Translations under genes and position numbers: made by a program
Assembly (NCBI GenBank): GCA_037783415.1
Contig: JAZGTN010000026.1
Span: 1,881,001-1,945,000 of the forward strand
Direction: 5' to 3'
DNA: 64,000 nt
Origin: Leptasterias polaris
Taxonomy: Eukaryota > Echinodermata > Asteroidea > Forcipulatida > Asteriidae
Part shown: positions 1 to 13,014 of the stretch, one piece after another
Layout: each line of letters begins with the position of its first letter
Position numbering within the stretch: the stretch's first letter is position 1
Notes under the pieces: model-generated
Databases searched by the model: none
Told to the model about the DNA's origin: nothing
What the model saw: the letters and a program-made list of their open reading frames with translations, nothing else

Positions 1-817
1 TAAAAAAATGCAACCAATAGCTCATACTATGCTCGACTTATTTTAACGACATCATCATCAGTGCATATGTATTTAACAATCAAAGTATCATGCACCGATA
101 CATAATGAGAAGCCAAATCACAGTATTCCTTGTGGTTTATTATTTGATATTTGAAAACCTGTTAAAACTTCTAAGAATTGTAATTTAATAATGTCAACAT
201 GATTTGCATAGTCGGATTTATAAATCAATAAAGAATCAATACCCATTGAAAAATAAATAAACTTAAGTGAGTGGCATTCATGATAGTTGTACTTGTGAGT
301 AATTCAAAGGCTCGTTTTAAGATATGCAACCAAAACGAAAGGAAATTCGAAAAATTAATGTTGCTCTGTATGAAAGGACAATATTGACCCTCTGTCCTTT
401 CAAATACATTAAATAATGTACTCTTTTGCTGACAATACGTTTAGTAAGTTCACCTTCGTTTTTCACTTACAATTTGAAGCACATAATTAAATACCAATGT
501 CTCGATAAGAACTTATCAAACGTCATAATGACGTCATCAGTTTTCAAATTTAGGATAAGGATAAGGATAAGGATCATTTTTTTTAGCAACCAAAATAGGG
601 TTGGCTTTAACAAAAGATTATTATTTTTAAAAATTCATATTGTGAGGTGCATTAATTTCATGTGTAAACTAACGTTCAATCAACGAAGATTTACACTTTA
701 CTTTCCTTGAAATTTCAAAAGCTATCAACAATGTTTTCAGCGATTCAATGATATAGCGATTCAATGATATAGCTAACGCATTAAAACAGCACTGAGCCCA
801 GCGAGAACCCGAACACC

Positions 818-849
818 TAGAGTTTGTTTTACAAACTCTAAATCTCTAG
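818..849 (+). mobile_element. Helitron-like 3' terminus, copy 1
   Basis: A perfect 10-bp stem (TAGAGTTTGT / ACAAACTCTA) with a 3-nt loop is followed 5 nt later by CTAG and then T. Helitrons end in a hairpin shortly before CTRR and insert next to T, so this fits. No Rep/helicase ORF is present, so it would be non-autonomous. The 5' TC end was not located. Confidence 0.55.
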
Positions 850-1130
850 TGGATTTTTGAGTTTGTTCGCCCACCTCAAAAATACACGCATCGTTGTCCG
901 CAGACTTTGACATTTTTCCCAAACTCGCACGGTCATGAAACTTGGCAACAATTATTACACCTGATGATTAGATAAAACATAAATTTCAACAACATAATGA
1001 CGTCACCCAATGAATTATTGGGTAATTAAATGTAATTAATTTAATCAAATTTTGAGTTTTTGGACGTTTAACAACCATGCAGAACTCGCAAACTAAGAAC
1101 GATAAATTCGTTGTTATTTCTTGAAAACAA
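850..1130. repeat. GTCCGCAGA / TGACGTCA-type interspersed repeat
   Basis: This repeat follows the Helitron-like end and recurs at about 8066-8345 and 10449-10735. Shared marks are TTGTCCGCAGACTTTGA, a run about a chilled-out sequence ATGAAACTTGGCAACA, and a TGACGTCA-like site. It has no coding potential. Confidence 0.6.
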
Positions 1131-1581
1131 AGGGTATTGAATACACGTAGACAGTAAAAAGTAATAATTGTAGAAAACGGCATTTAATGTTGAAGGCTTT
1201 TATAAAATCCCGCTTTCCTTCAAAACGTCACTAGTTTTCTAACAGTGGAGACTTGTTGCTTTGAACTTCATATATATGGTACTTATGACTGATTTTCGTC
1301 CTATAAGCAATAAGCTATTTTCGTTAATAAGCAATAAAGTAAAACGTTTTGTGTTAGTACGTGAAATCAAAAATTGATGCAACATGTTTTCGAGCTTGAA
1401 ACATGAGTACCGTAGCTCACAGTATTCCAAGATGGGATGGGAAACAACTTCTGACTCGATCAAGCATATTCTGTAGATTTCAAAATTAAACTTATTTTGT
1501 TTGACACCTGAAAAATAGACGATTGATAGAGGGTGCTCTGTTACAGGTGGTGACTTCATAATTCCTTACATTTTAACATAA

Positions 1582-2325
1582 CGTCAGCAATTTCACGAAG
1601 GGCCAAAAACCTGAAAAATCGATAAAAAACTAATTTTTGACTTTTTGGGTGGATTCGACTAAGGTGATTGGGATCTAACTATTTACGAAGTTATAGGTCT
1701 CAAAATTGTAGTTTCTTAATTACGCTAAGTTGATGAATGACAAAAACCTCAAGAACCTGGATTTATGTTTTCACGAAGAGCCAAAAACCTTTTTGTAAAT
1801 TTGTTGTATACCTTACCACGTTGATTTACAGTTGGCACAGTGCCAATCATGAGCGCGCCGTCTTTTGCATTTTTTAAGAAGAGCCAAAAACTTAAAAGGA
1901 CAAAAAATAAGCACAACCCGGAATTGCGTTTTCACGAAGTGCCAAAAAGGTATTGCTCTAACGCGTGGAATTATCCCTTGGCACGGTGCCAAACGTGGGT
2001 GCTCCGGCTTTTGCGTTTTCACGAACAGCCAAAAAGTTTATACATGACGCGCTGCACACAGAGCACGGTTTGTAACGTTTTCACGAAGAGACAATTTTGT
2101 TAATTAAATAAATACTCATTAATTAAACACGTTATGGACAAAATTGAAACAGATTTGTATGATTTAGGATATCTACTTTCCTGACATGTAAAAATTTCCA
2201 AGATAAGATTTCGAATAGTATACCAACCAGTACTTTCAAAATAAGCTAAACTTCAAACGCGGTTTTCTTAGAACATATATTTTTGACTGCAGGGGACTTT
2301 TTTGCCCTTCGTGAAATTGCTGACG
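1582..2325. mobile_element. 744-bp TIR element with internal terminal-like repeats
   Basis: A 22-bp inverted repeat, starting CGTCAGCAATTTCACGAA, lies at 1582-1603 and 2304-2325. The flanks read continuously in the paralogous stretch near 9185-9210, which acts as an empty site and shows that this segment was inserted. Inside, the motif TTTTCACGAAGAGCCAAAAA or variants recurs near 1769, 1873, 1927, 2013 and 2079, like subterminal transposase-binding sites. A target-site duplication could not be fixed. No transposase ORF is present, so it is probably a non-autonomous DNA transposon. Confidence 0.65.
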
Positions 2326-2619
2326 ACAAGAGAACACATAAAGTAGCATACCGCGCCACACAGTCTTATGGAGGTGTTTTTTTTACCACACAGGCCATAA
2401 AACAAGAATTGTGGTGAGCGAAATGTATTGACTTTACGTTGGGCACTGGTGACGTCATGATGACGTCGCACAACGTTTAGCCTAACAAACACATCTACAG
2501 TATCCCACAAGTAGTAGTACACAATCGAAAACAGTTGATCGGACTTAAACTGTTCGAGATATGGTGGTCTCAAGATTTGCTAATTATATTCATGTCATTA
2601 TGTATTATACAATAAACCA

Positions 2620-3112
2620 TTGCAAGCAGTTCTGCAACAAGGTATGGATTTTTACCATGTGCAAGTCCTCGCACAACTTAATGGAATAAGCTACAGAAAG
2701 GCGAGTGGCCCCGATAATATTTCGGCTAGATTTATACGACAGTTTTCATATGAGCTATCTAAACCCTTGACTCATATAATCAACGCCTCGTTCGCACAGC
2801 TCATCGTCCCAGCACAATGGAAGCGAGCAATTGTCGTCCCTGTGCCCAAAAACTTCACCCGCCAACATAGACAATTTGCGACCAATTGCCCTCACAGATC
2901 ACTTTGCCAAAGTGATTGAACATTTCATTGCTCAGCAAACAATGGCGTCGATTAAACCCAACCTCGACCCCGCCCAGTTCGGAAACATCAAGAACGTTTC
3001 CACCACGCACTTGCACCCATGTTCCCAACCATCGCGTGCAAAGCCTGAATCTTTTAACAACAAAAATCATAATGACTTTGGTCAGTGTTCCGCGACCAGA
3101 ACGTGGGTGTAA
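2620..3112 (+). pseudogene. Non-LTR retrotransposon reverse transcriptase fragment
   Basis: Two overlapping reading frames encode the start of an RT domain. The first has KASGPDNISARFI and PAQWKRAIVVPVPK, the second has NLRPIALTDHFAKVIE and FGNIKNVSTTH. These match the finger region of LINE RTs (GPD..., W..A.V.P..K, N.RPI.LT, QFG...S). The frame changes near 2850-2900 and the YADD-containing part is missing, so it is a dead fragment. The sequence just before it (CAATAAACCATTGCAAGCAG) is shared with the tandem repeat near 8505. Confidence 0.8.
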
Positions 3113-3857
3113 AGAACTCGGAGAGTAGGGATTGGCAGACCATCCATGACCAAACTAAGCTGGCCTTTGAAAAGACCATCCAATGTTATAGAAACTGAAC
3201 CATTTGGGGTTTTATAGAGGGAAGATTTAAGTGCATGTTATGACTAAGATCAGGGGCGGCGCCAGGGTATTGTGATGAGATTGGGTGGACCGAGACAAGT
3301 CTAATGTGCCATTCTTCGAGAAGCACAAGGTTAAGAGAAACGGGTATTCTTGACACAAAAGTCTATACCAAACCCACTGAAACCTATAACCAATACCTAC
3401 ACAAGACATCATCACAACCCCCGCATGCATTCAAAACATTCATCTATGGAGAAACACTCCGATATGCTCGAAACACAAACAATAAAGATCGATGATTTCT
3501 TGATCAAATCAAAACATTTCCATGCATGTGGGCCTAATACCACTGACATTCTGCAGGTGAACCAATAACCAATGGAAATAAAATAACAATGGGGGAGGAG
3601 GAATCCCATCTGTAACAGTCTTCCCCCCCTTGGAGGAAAGTATTATTATTATTTTTTATTTTTTTTACTTTCAAAATTTTATTTTTAATTTGATAAATTA
3701 TCAAGCCCCCAAAATTATAACTACACACTTGGTAAGAAAATACTTATCTAAATTCACTTAGAGTGGAATTTGAAAATATGCGTGAGCTATTTCATTAAGT
3801 TGAACTTTGGTGTTATTACTGTTTTGAGGTGCGTAAAAACTACACACTGAGTATTAT
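3113..3857. other. No gene seen
   Basis: Only short ORFs without family signatures, a C-rich run near 3625 and an AT-rich stretch near 3640-3700. I see nothing functional here. Confidence 0.5.
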
Positions 3858-4236
3858 GCACCATACAGGTAGAAATAGTTATTAACACGTTAAAAATATT
3901 TTATTAGTTAAAATTCACGAGAGGCTTAAACTTGCCGTCTTCATGACTTGCCTTTATCTTGCATAATTATTAAAAACATCTGTTTTTTATTTCAATATTA
4001 TAAATTTAACAAACCGTTCTGTATGAAGACTAAAATGTCTATTTTTAAAAATGCAACCAATAGCTCATACTATATGCTCGACTTATTTTAACGACATCAT
4101 CGTCTAACATACAATTAAAGAAGATTTACACTTTACTTTCCTTGAAATTTCAAAAGCTATCAACAATGTTTTCAGCGATTCAATGATATAGCTAACGCAT
4201 TAAAGCAGCACTGAGCCCAGCGAGAACCCGAACACC

Positions 4237-4268
4237 TAGAGTTTGTTTTACAAACTCTAAATCTCTAG
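4237..4268 (+). mobile_element. Helitron-like 3' terminus, copy 2
   Basis: Hairpin and CTAG identical to the copy at 818-849. The flank after CTAG differs: it starts TAGGTGTTCGGTC, where copies 1, 3 and 4 start GRATTTTTGAG. This change exactly at CTAG^T supports a real element boundary. Confidence 0.55.
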
Positions 4269-4975
4269 TTAGGTGTTCGGTCCACAGACCGAACAACTCC
4301 TTGTTTTTGTTCGGTTTTTTTTTTTTTTTTTTCTTTGTTTTGCTTAATCTTCTGATAGTCGTTTGTCCGCAGAAAAAAACATACTTGCAAACCTTTGATC
4401 AACTTGAAACTTAATGTGACATTAGAACATAAAGAGCAGAAGACGTGTGAGCAATGACGTCATGATGACGTCATCGGGTGTCAAATTACAAGCCATTTAA
4501 GGTCAAAAAAGTGCCCTCATGCCAATGCCTGTATGTTTCTGAATAGGAAAGCTATAGTATTCATATTTAAACATTATGATAGATCAAGACACGGGCAACA
4601 TTTGAAAAGTTAACGCCAAATTCACATGACCTTTACTTCCGGTCGTAACGGAAGGTCAAAGTTTGCCTTTCTGCAATTCTTAACCAAAAAACATTTCCTG
4701 CCCAAATTATTCACTTCTGTTTATCCGATCAACCTCAAATTTACACCATGTTAGAACCTTGATGAAACCTCCATCAAGTTGTTGTGACGTCATGATTACG
4801 TCATCAGGTGTTGAAATACAGTAAATCAAAATTTAATATTTCAAAAAATCATAACTTAATCATTACTGAATGGATTGCTTCAATCAATACATCATCGGAC
4901 AGGTCTTTTAAAACTCAACAAATGCTACACAAAGAGTTATCCCGGTTGTTCTTGACTTCCCGCTGAAAATGTAAG
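4269..4975. repeat. Repeat with paired TGACGTCA sites
   Basis: It starts with a hairpin, TGTTCGGTC-CACA-GACCGAACA, then a T-rich tract and GTTTGTCCGCAGA. Two paired sites follow: ATGACGTCATGATGACG near 4455 and GTGACGTCATGATTACG near 4788, each followed by CATC(G/A)GGTG. No coding potential. Confidence 0.55.
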
Positions 4976-5107
4976 TTGAACATTACGTTAGTATTAGCCC
5001 GCAGGTCTGGTCATTCTGCTCCATTGACCACGCGTAATCTTGCATGTACATGTAAACAGTACACACACTGCGCCATTGATCTTGGGTGCAAAGTCCACGA
5101 AGACTGC

Positions 5108-5168
5108 ATTGCTGTGTCGTGATACGTTATCCATGGTGGCTGTGTCGTGATACGTTATCGATGGTGGC
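5108..5168. repeat. Short 31-bp tandem duplication
   Basis: GCTGTGTCGTGATACGTTAT followed by a variant of CCATGGTGG occurs twice in a row. The second copy differs by one base. Confidence 0.7.
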
Positions 5169-5873
5169 GCTATACCAAGTTAATGGTCCTTTGTTACTGC
5201 ACTCGTCGATAAATGCAACCATCCTTCGGAAATCTACGATGTTCGACGGTGGTGCAATGAATAGCTCATTGCATAACCTTCGTGTTAGCCATTTGTTGGC
5301 TTGGTGGTGAATATCAACTGAACGAGTGTATTTTGCTGAACTGTTTTGGTGATTCAGTGATTTGAATAACTTTTGATAACTGAGAAAATGCAATCGGAAA
5401 AAGGTCAACATAACTTTGACTCTGATCAACAACGGTTTTTATGCGAATCTAACTATTAGATCCTGTTGAATACTTCAAAGAATTACAATGTGACTAGCAA
5501 AATAAATTCAACATAAATTGCACATCGTGTAAACAGTAGGTTCTTATGCCCTTTTCATAATCATGACAAATGATGTTGCTTCACACATAAGGTAGCAAGC
5601 ATGCGTAGTTTGATAACATTAATTTTTGAATTGTTAGTCTTTTAATTTATCAGTTAAGCATGTTAAGTTTGTGACTATTTACATGAAAATTGTTATACAT
5701 GTGTATCTAAACTACTTTATGGAGACTCATACAGCAACGATATCACTTTCCCCCGTGTACACTAAAAGTATAAAAGTAATAGGTTTGCAAACGACTTTTT
5801 TTTGAAAATTAAAAAACTTTCAATATAAATCTGCTTACGCATTTTAGTAACATAACAGTGCCCCATACCCGAA

Positions 5874-7350
5874 CAAAGGGTACTGAATACTTATTGTTTT
5901 ATACACTGGAACAAATCAAGTTTTTCATAGATCTATTAGAGAAATTGGCCTTTAATCTTAATCCATTGCCTAACGCAGAATGACATACCCCCTCGCGACT
6001 GGCAACGGTGGGTAGCTAGCCAGTCAAGGCACTTGTTACAGACCAACGTGGCACAACGATAGTTGTTTACTATCAGTGCCATGTGGGCGTAACGAGAGTT
6101 TCCATTCATGTTTTACTTACAACGCAAGTGCAATCTTATCAATGGCGTACTTACTACTACGTACTAGCATTAACATGATTTCCGCTAAGATTCGACGTCT
6201 AATTGTTCCCCTACTTGCCCTTCTCATGGCTTTATTATCAATATGGAATTGAAGACGAAGTTTCACTGAGATGACCACCTGCTTCAGTGATTCGTATGAT
6301 ATTTAATTATGTGGGAAAATGCAAGCAGGAAAAGACGAACAATGGTAATATGTTTTGATCATACACCGAGAAGGAAGGATGTGTCATCGGATCGTAATGG
6401 GTGTTTCAGACCCTCGTCACGGCATGTGTTTACCTTGCTACACGGGACTAACTTCGGTAAGTTTTCCGTGTGAACATCATTGCTTTTCAAAATGATTCTT
6501 TTATTTGATGCACAATTACGTTATAAAGTTTATCCTGTATCATCAAGTGGTGACCGTTGGTGAAATGTTTTTAAAACTAAGGAACGTTTAATATGAACGT
6601 CGAAGAGATAGAGTTGGGCAATGGGGGATTGGTATGAATGTTGGCTATATCACTATAGTCAGAAAATGGTCAGACTGATGAATGTTTTCCGTCAACTTTG
6701 TATAGCGACATACTTATTTGAAAACCCTTCGATAAAGTTTCCCCTAATAAGGTTTCGTTTATAAGTTGTTCACATCAAAAACAGGATGTGCACCTTCCAC
6801 TCATTTTTTTTGGCGTAATTTCCTTACTCTGATATGTTGTATTGTTATGAGCCCTCGAACAGGTTGGTCCTGGAGAGAGCGCAATATAAATTCAATAAAT
6901 TATTATTATTATTATAAAATCATGAAATGTTGTAAGTCTTGAATTTTATTTATTTGAGCAGTTTCAGCTTGACTTAATTTGCTTTGAGTCATACTTTGTT
7001 TATTGTTTTTTCTTCTTCAGAATATACAACACATCAGTACCCGAATGTTCTCCAGTGAAAAAAATCATACTCGTTGCTGTGTTGAATTCCCTAATTTCTT
7101 GCTGAATGTATGATGATGCACCATACAGGTAGAAATAGTTATTAACTCGTTAAAACTATTTTATTAGTTAAAATTCACGAGAGGCTTAAATTTGCCGTCT
7201 TTATGACTTGCCTTTATCTTGCATAATTATTAAAAACATGTGTTTTTTATTTCAATATTATAAATTTAACAAACCGTTCTGTATGAAGACTAATGTCTAA
7301 AAATCAAGCAAGCTATTTTTTAAAATGCAACCAATAGCTCATTGTATGCT
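5874..7350. repeat. Segmental repeat, copy A
   Basis: Matches 10723-12860 in order, starting near AACAAAGGGTA and running through TCTTTTATTTGATGCACAAT and TTCAGCTTGACTTAATTTGC. It lacks the 727-bp insertion present in copy B, so 6948-6953 is the empty target site. No gene is seen. Confidence 0.75.
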
Positions 7351-8033
7351 CGACTTGTTTTAACAATCAAAGTATCATGCACCGATACATAATGAGAAGC
7401 CAAATCACAGTATTTGAAAACCTGTTAAAACTTCTAAGAATTGTAATTTAATAATGTCAACATGATTTGCATAGTCGGATTTATTATAAAGAATCAATAT
7501 CCATTGGAAAATAAATAAACTTCTGTGAGTGGCATACATGATAGTTGTACTTGTGAGTAATTCAAAGGCTCGTTTTAAGATATGCAACCAAAACGAAAGG
7601 AAATTCGAAAAATGTATGCTGCTCTGTATGAAAGGACAATATTGACCCTCTGCCCTTTCAAATAAATTAAATAATGTACTCTTCGTTTTTCACTTACAAT
7701 TTAAAGCACATAATTAAATACCAATGTCTCGATAAGAACTTATCTAACGTCATGACGTCATCAGTTTTCAAATGTAGGATAAGGATAAGGATCATTTTTT
7801 TTAGCAACCAAAATAGGGTTGGATTCGTTAATTTGGCTTTAACAAAAGATTATTATTTTTTTAAATTTATATTGTGAGGTGCATTAATTTCCTGTGTAAA
7901 CTAACGTTCAATCAACGAAGATTTACACTTTACTTTCCTTGAAATTTCAAAAGCTATCAACAATGTTTTCAGCGATTCAATGATATAGCTAACGCATTAA
8001 AACAGCACTGAGCCCAGCGAGAACCCGAACACC

Positions 8034-8065
8034 TAGAGTTTGTTTTACAAACTCTAAATCTCTAG
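8034..8065 (+). mobile_element. Helitron-like 3' terminus, copy 3
   Basis: Same 10-bp stem hairpin, 5-nt spacer and CTAG followed by T. The downstream flank matches copies 1 and 4 with small changes, so these three may descend from one insertion that was later duplicated. Confidence 0.5.
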
Positions 8066-8353
8066 TGAATTTTTGAGTTTGTTCCATCTCAAAAATACAC
8101 ACAAATCGTTGTCCGCAGACTTTGATATCCTTCCCAAGCTCGTACGGTCATGAAACTTGGCAACAGTGTTACACCTGATAAATAGATGAAACAGAAGTTT
8201 TGACACATAATGACGTCATCCATTGATTTATTGGGTAATTAAATGTAATTAATTTAAATCAAATTTTGAGTTTTTGGTTTAACAACCAGAACTCAGAAAC
8301 TAAGAACGATAAATTCGTTGTTATTTTTTGAAAACAAATGGTATTTAAACCGC

Positions 8354-8770
8354 TGCAAGCAGTCATGTGACAATTCATACAGGTTTACTTTCGAGACACA
8401 TTGTCAATGTAACTGTGAAGCTATCAATAATGTACAATGTACTGGTAAAATGCACACAATAGTGTCTAGACTCCGAAGTTTAATTTAGTACATACATTGT
8501 GTCAGACAATAAACCATTGCAAGCAGCCATGTGATAAATCATGATTGTTTTTATTTTCGAGACACATTTGTCAAGGTAACTGTGAAGCTATCAATAATGT
8601 ACAATGTACTGGTAAAATGCACACAATAGTGTCTAGACTCCGAAGTTTAATTTAGTACATACATTGTGTCAGACAATAAACCATTGCAAGCAGCCATGTG
8701 ATAAGTCATGAATGTTTACTTTCGAGACACATTTGTCAAGGTAACTGTGAAGCTATCAAATCGTCACCCA
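8354..8770. repeat. ~165-bp tandem repeat, 2.4 copies
   Basis: TGCAAGCAG starts units at 8354, 8518 and 8685 (spacing 164 and 167). The units share CTTTCGAGACACATT, GTGAAGCTATCAATAATG and CACACAATAGTGTCTAGACT. The third copy breaks off after GAAGCTATCAA. Confidence 0.85.
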
Positions 8771-10416
8771 CCGGTTCCACGAACTGACACACACGTAGAC
8801 AGTAAAAAGTAACAATTGTAGAAAACGGCATCTAATGTTGAAGGCTTTTATAAAATACCGCTTTCCTTCAAAAAGTCACTAGTTTTCTTACAGTGGAGAC
8901 TTGTTACTTTGAACTTCATATACATGGTGCTTATGACCGCTTTTTGTCCTAAATTAATAAGCAATAAAGTGAAACGTTTTGTGTTAGTACGTGAAATCAA
9001 AAATTGATGCAAAATGTTTTCGAGCTTGAAACATTAGTACCGTAGCTCACAGTATTCCGGGATGGGATGGGAAACAACTTCTGACTCGATCAAGCATATT
9101 CTGTAGATTTCAAAATTAAACTTATTTTGTTTGAAAATAGACGATTGATAGAGCGTGCTCTGACAGGGGGTGACTTCATAATTCCTTACATTATAACATC
9201 AGAGAACACATAAAGTAGCATACCGCGCCGCACAGTCTTATGGAGGTGTTTTTTTACCACACAGGCCATAGAACAGAAATTGTGGCGAGCGAAATCTATT
9301 GACTTTACGTTGGGCACTGGTGACGTCATGATGACGTCGCACAATGTTTTAGCATCAAGTGGTGACGTTGGTGAGATGTTTTTAAAACTAAGAAGCATTT
9401 AGTATGATCGTCGCAGAGGTAGAATTAGGCAATGGGGGATTGGTATGGTTGTTGGCTGTGTCACTATAGTCAGAGAATGGTTCGACTAATAAATGTTTTT
9501 CGTCAACTTTTTTATTATGACATGCATATTTAAAGACCCTTCGATGGAGGTTTTCCTAAAAATAGTACTTAACTCATTATGTTAGTATAAATTCACGAGA
9601 TGCTTAGACTTGCCGTCCTCATGCTTTGCCTTTGTCTTGCATAATTATCCTAAACAAGTGTCTTTCATTTTAATATTCTAAATTTAACAAACCGTTCTGT
9701 AGGAAAATCAATGTCTAAAAATCAAACAAGCTAATTTAAAACATGCAACCGATAGCTCATAATACTTGACTAATTTTAATGACATCTTCATCAGTGCATA
9801 TATGTTTTGAACAATTAATGATTCATGCACCGATACTTAATGAGTATCCAACTCACTGTAAAAAGTTTCAGAATTGTAACTTAATAATGTCAACATAAAT
9901 ATCATCTAATGTGGTTTTTTAATCAAAAAAGAATCGATATCCATTGACAAATAAATAAACTTCAGTGAATGGCATATATAATAGTTGAACGTGTGGGTCA
10001 TTCAAATGATTGTTTCAACATCTGCTGCCAAGAGAAGGGGAAAATGTTCCTCTGCTGTATGACTATGAAATGACAATGGACCTTTTGCTCTTTCAAATAA
10101 TTTAAATAATGTACTCTTTCGCTGATTTTTGTTTTGTAAGTTAATCTTTGTTTTTCACTTGGCACATATTTAAATATCTATGTCTCGATAAAAACATTTG
10201 TAACTTCATAATGATGTCATCAGTTTTCAAATCTGGCTAAACAAAAGTTTGTTATTTATAAAATTTCATATCTTGAGTAGGTTTTATTTCCTGTGTAAGA
10301 AGATTTACACTTTACCTTCTTTAAAATTTACAAGCTATTAACATTGTTTTCAGCGACTCATTGATATAGCTAACGCATTAAAACAGCATTGAACCCAGGA
10401 GCGATACCCGAACACC

Positions 10417-10448
10417 TAGAGTTTGTTTTACAAACTCTAAATCTCTAG
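10417..10448 (+). mobile_element. Helitron-like 3' terminus, copy 4
   Basis: Same hairpin and CTAG terminus. The flank after it is nearly identical to that of copy 1, which suggests segmental duplication of element plus flank. Confidence 0.5.
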
Positions 10449-10722
10449 TGGATTTTTGAGTTTGTTCGCCCACCTCAAAAATACACGCATCGTTGTCCGC
10501 AGACTTTGACATCTTTCCCAAACTCGCACGGTCATGAAACTTGGCAACAATATTACACCTGATGATTAGATAAAACAGAAATTTCGACAACATAATGACG
10601 CCACCCAATGAATTATTGGGTAATTAAATGTAATTAATTTAATCAAATTTTGAGTTTTTGGTTTAACAACCATGCAGAACTCGCAAACTAAGAACGATAA
10701 ATTCGTAGTTATTCTTTGAAAA

Positions 10723-12860
10723 CAAAGGGTATTGAATACTTATTGTTTTATACACTGGAACAAATCAAGTTTTTCATAGATCTATTAGAGAAATTTGCCT
10801 TTAATCTTAATCCATTGCCTAACGCAGCATGACATACCCCTCGGTGGGTAGCTAGCCAGTCAAGGCATTTGTTACAGACCAACGTGGCACAACGGTAGTT
10901 GTTTACTATCAGTGCCATGTGGGCGTAACGTGATTTGTGCATCAATTGCGTGCCTACTACTACGTACTAGCATTAACATGAATTCCGCTAAGATTCGACG
11001 TCTAATTGTTCCCCTATTCGCCCTTCTCATGGCTTTATGATCAATATGGAATTGAAGACGAAGTTTCACTGAGATGACCACCTGCTTCGGTGATTCGTAT
11101 GACTTTTAACTATGTGAGAAAATGCAAGCAGGAAAAGACGAACATTGGTTATGTTTTGATCACACACCGAGAAGGAAGGATGTGTCATCGGATCGTGAGG
11201 GGTGTTTCAGACTCTCCTCACGGCATGTGTTTATCGTTGCTACACGGGACTAACTTCGGTAAGTTTCGTGTGAACATCATTGCTTTTTAAAATGATTCTT
11301 TTAGTTGATGCACAATTACGTTATGAAGTTTATCCTGTATCATCAAGTGGTGACGTTGGTGAAATGTTTTTAAAACTAAGGAACGTTTAGTATTAACAGC
11401 GGTGGGTAGTCGAAAAGGGTGCTGTAGTCAGAAAATGGTCAGAATGATGAATGTTTTCCGTCAACTTTGTATTGCGACGTAATTATTTGAAAACCCTTCG
11501 ATAAAGTTTTCCCTAATAAGGTTTTGTTTATAAGTTGTTCACATCAAAAACAGGATGTGCACCTTCCACTAATTTTTTCTTGCGTAATTTCCTTACTCTG
11601 ATATGTTGTATTGTTATGCGCCCTCGAACAGGTTGGTCCTGGAGAGAGGGCAATATAAATTCAATAAATTATTATTATTATTATAAAATCATGAAATGTT
11701 GTAAGTTTTGAATTTTATTTATGTGACACCAGGATATTATTTGGAGTCGTATAAATAATTGGGTTGAGGAGAATAGCTTTCCGTTTACTTTAAGTTATGA
11801 GAGTTTATTCCGATCTGAAAATGAAGTGAAGAGAGCAGAGTCTGTTAAGTGTTGCTTCTCTTGCATTTAGTATAAAGTGAATGTGAAAGTCATAATTGGA
11901 CTCATATCTAACTAAAATAACATATACAATTCGAAAATTAATTATCACAGGAATTATAATAATAAAAATAGCAATTTGCTGTACAATAGGAGAAAACTAC
12001 GGGAACGCACTACTTAATACTGATTTAAACAAAGACGTTCCCGCCAAATAGAATGACAATGGCTGTATTTTTGCTGCCACACCTTAAACTATAATTACTT
12101 ACGAAAAGACACATTAATAACAGCAAACCTTACTGGATTTCTACAATATATAAAGGATATCAATAAATTAAACAGATAATGTAAAATGATGTGAATAAAT
12201 GGTGTTATATTTACCTGAAAATGAAGAGAAGAGAGCAGAGTCTGTTAAGTGTTGCTTCTCTTGCATTTAGTATAAAGTGAATGTGAAAGTGGGGGCTTGT
12301 GAGGGCGCATAATAAATATTTGCATAATTAAAGGCAAATCGGCGGATGGATATAAATTCGGTAAGCAATATGTACACAAATGAAAGAAAATAGTACATTT
12401 TAAAGGAATAATTAATAAACTCTGTGGGGTATATCTTTATAACCGTCACATTTATTTGAGCAGTTTCAGCTTGACTTAATTTGCTTTGAGTCATACTTTG
12501 TTTATTGTTTTTTTTCTTCTTCAGAATATACAACACATCCAGGACCCGAATGTTCTCCAGTGAAAGATTTCATACTCGTTGTTGTGTTCCATTCCCTAAT
12601 TCCTTGCTGAGTGTATGATGCACCATACAGGTAGAAATAGTTATAATATTAACTCGTTAAAAATATTTTATTAGTTAAAATTCACGAGAGGCTTAAACTT
12701 GCCATCTTTATGACTTGCCTTTATCTTGCATAATTATTAAAAATAAGTGTTTTTATTTCAATATTATAAATTTAACAAACCGTTCTGTATGAAGACTAAT
12801 GTATAAAAATCAAGCAAGCTATTTTTAAAAATGCAACCAATAGCTCATACTATGCTCGAC
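10723..12860. repeat. Segmental repeat, copy B
   Basis: Paralogue of 5874-7350 with small deletions and one 727-bp insertion at 11723-12449. Short ORFs are not conserved between the copies, which argues that they are not genes. Confidence 0.75.
11723..12449. mobile_element. 727-bp insertion with 6-bp target duplication ATTTAT
   Basis: Comparison with 6948-6953 gives a clean insertion. ATTTAT lies at 11717-11722 and again at 12450-12455 but only once in the empty paralogue. The ends are GTGAC...GTCAC. Inside, a 76-bp direct repeat (11815-11890 and 12215-12290, one mismatch) is spaced exactly 400 bp. No transposase is encoded. Its class is unknown. Confidence 0.7.
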
Positions 12861-13014
12861 TTATTTTAACGACATCATCGTCTAACATACAATTAAAGAA
12901 GATTTACACTTTACTTTCCTTGAAATTTCAAAAGCTATCAACAATGTTTTCAGCGATTCAATGATATAGCTAACGCATTAAAACAGCACTGAGCCCAGCG
13001 AGAACCCGAACACC

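Noticed and set aside
1813..2103. Overlapping ORFs on both strands
   Set aside because: They fall inside the internal repeats of the 744-bp TIR element.
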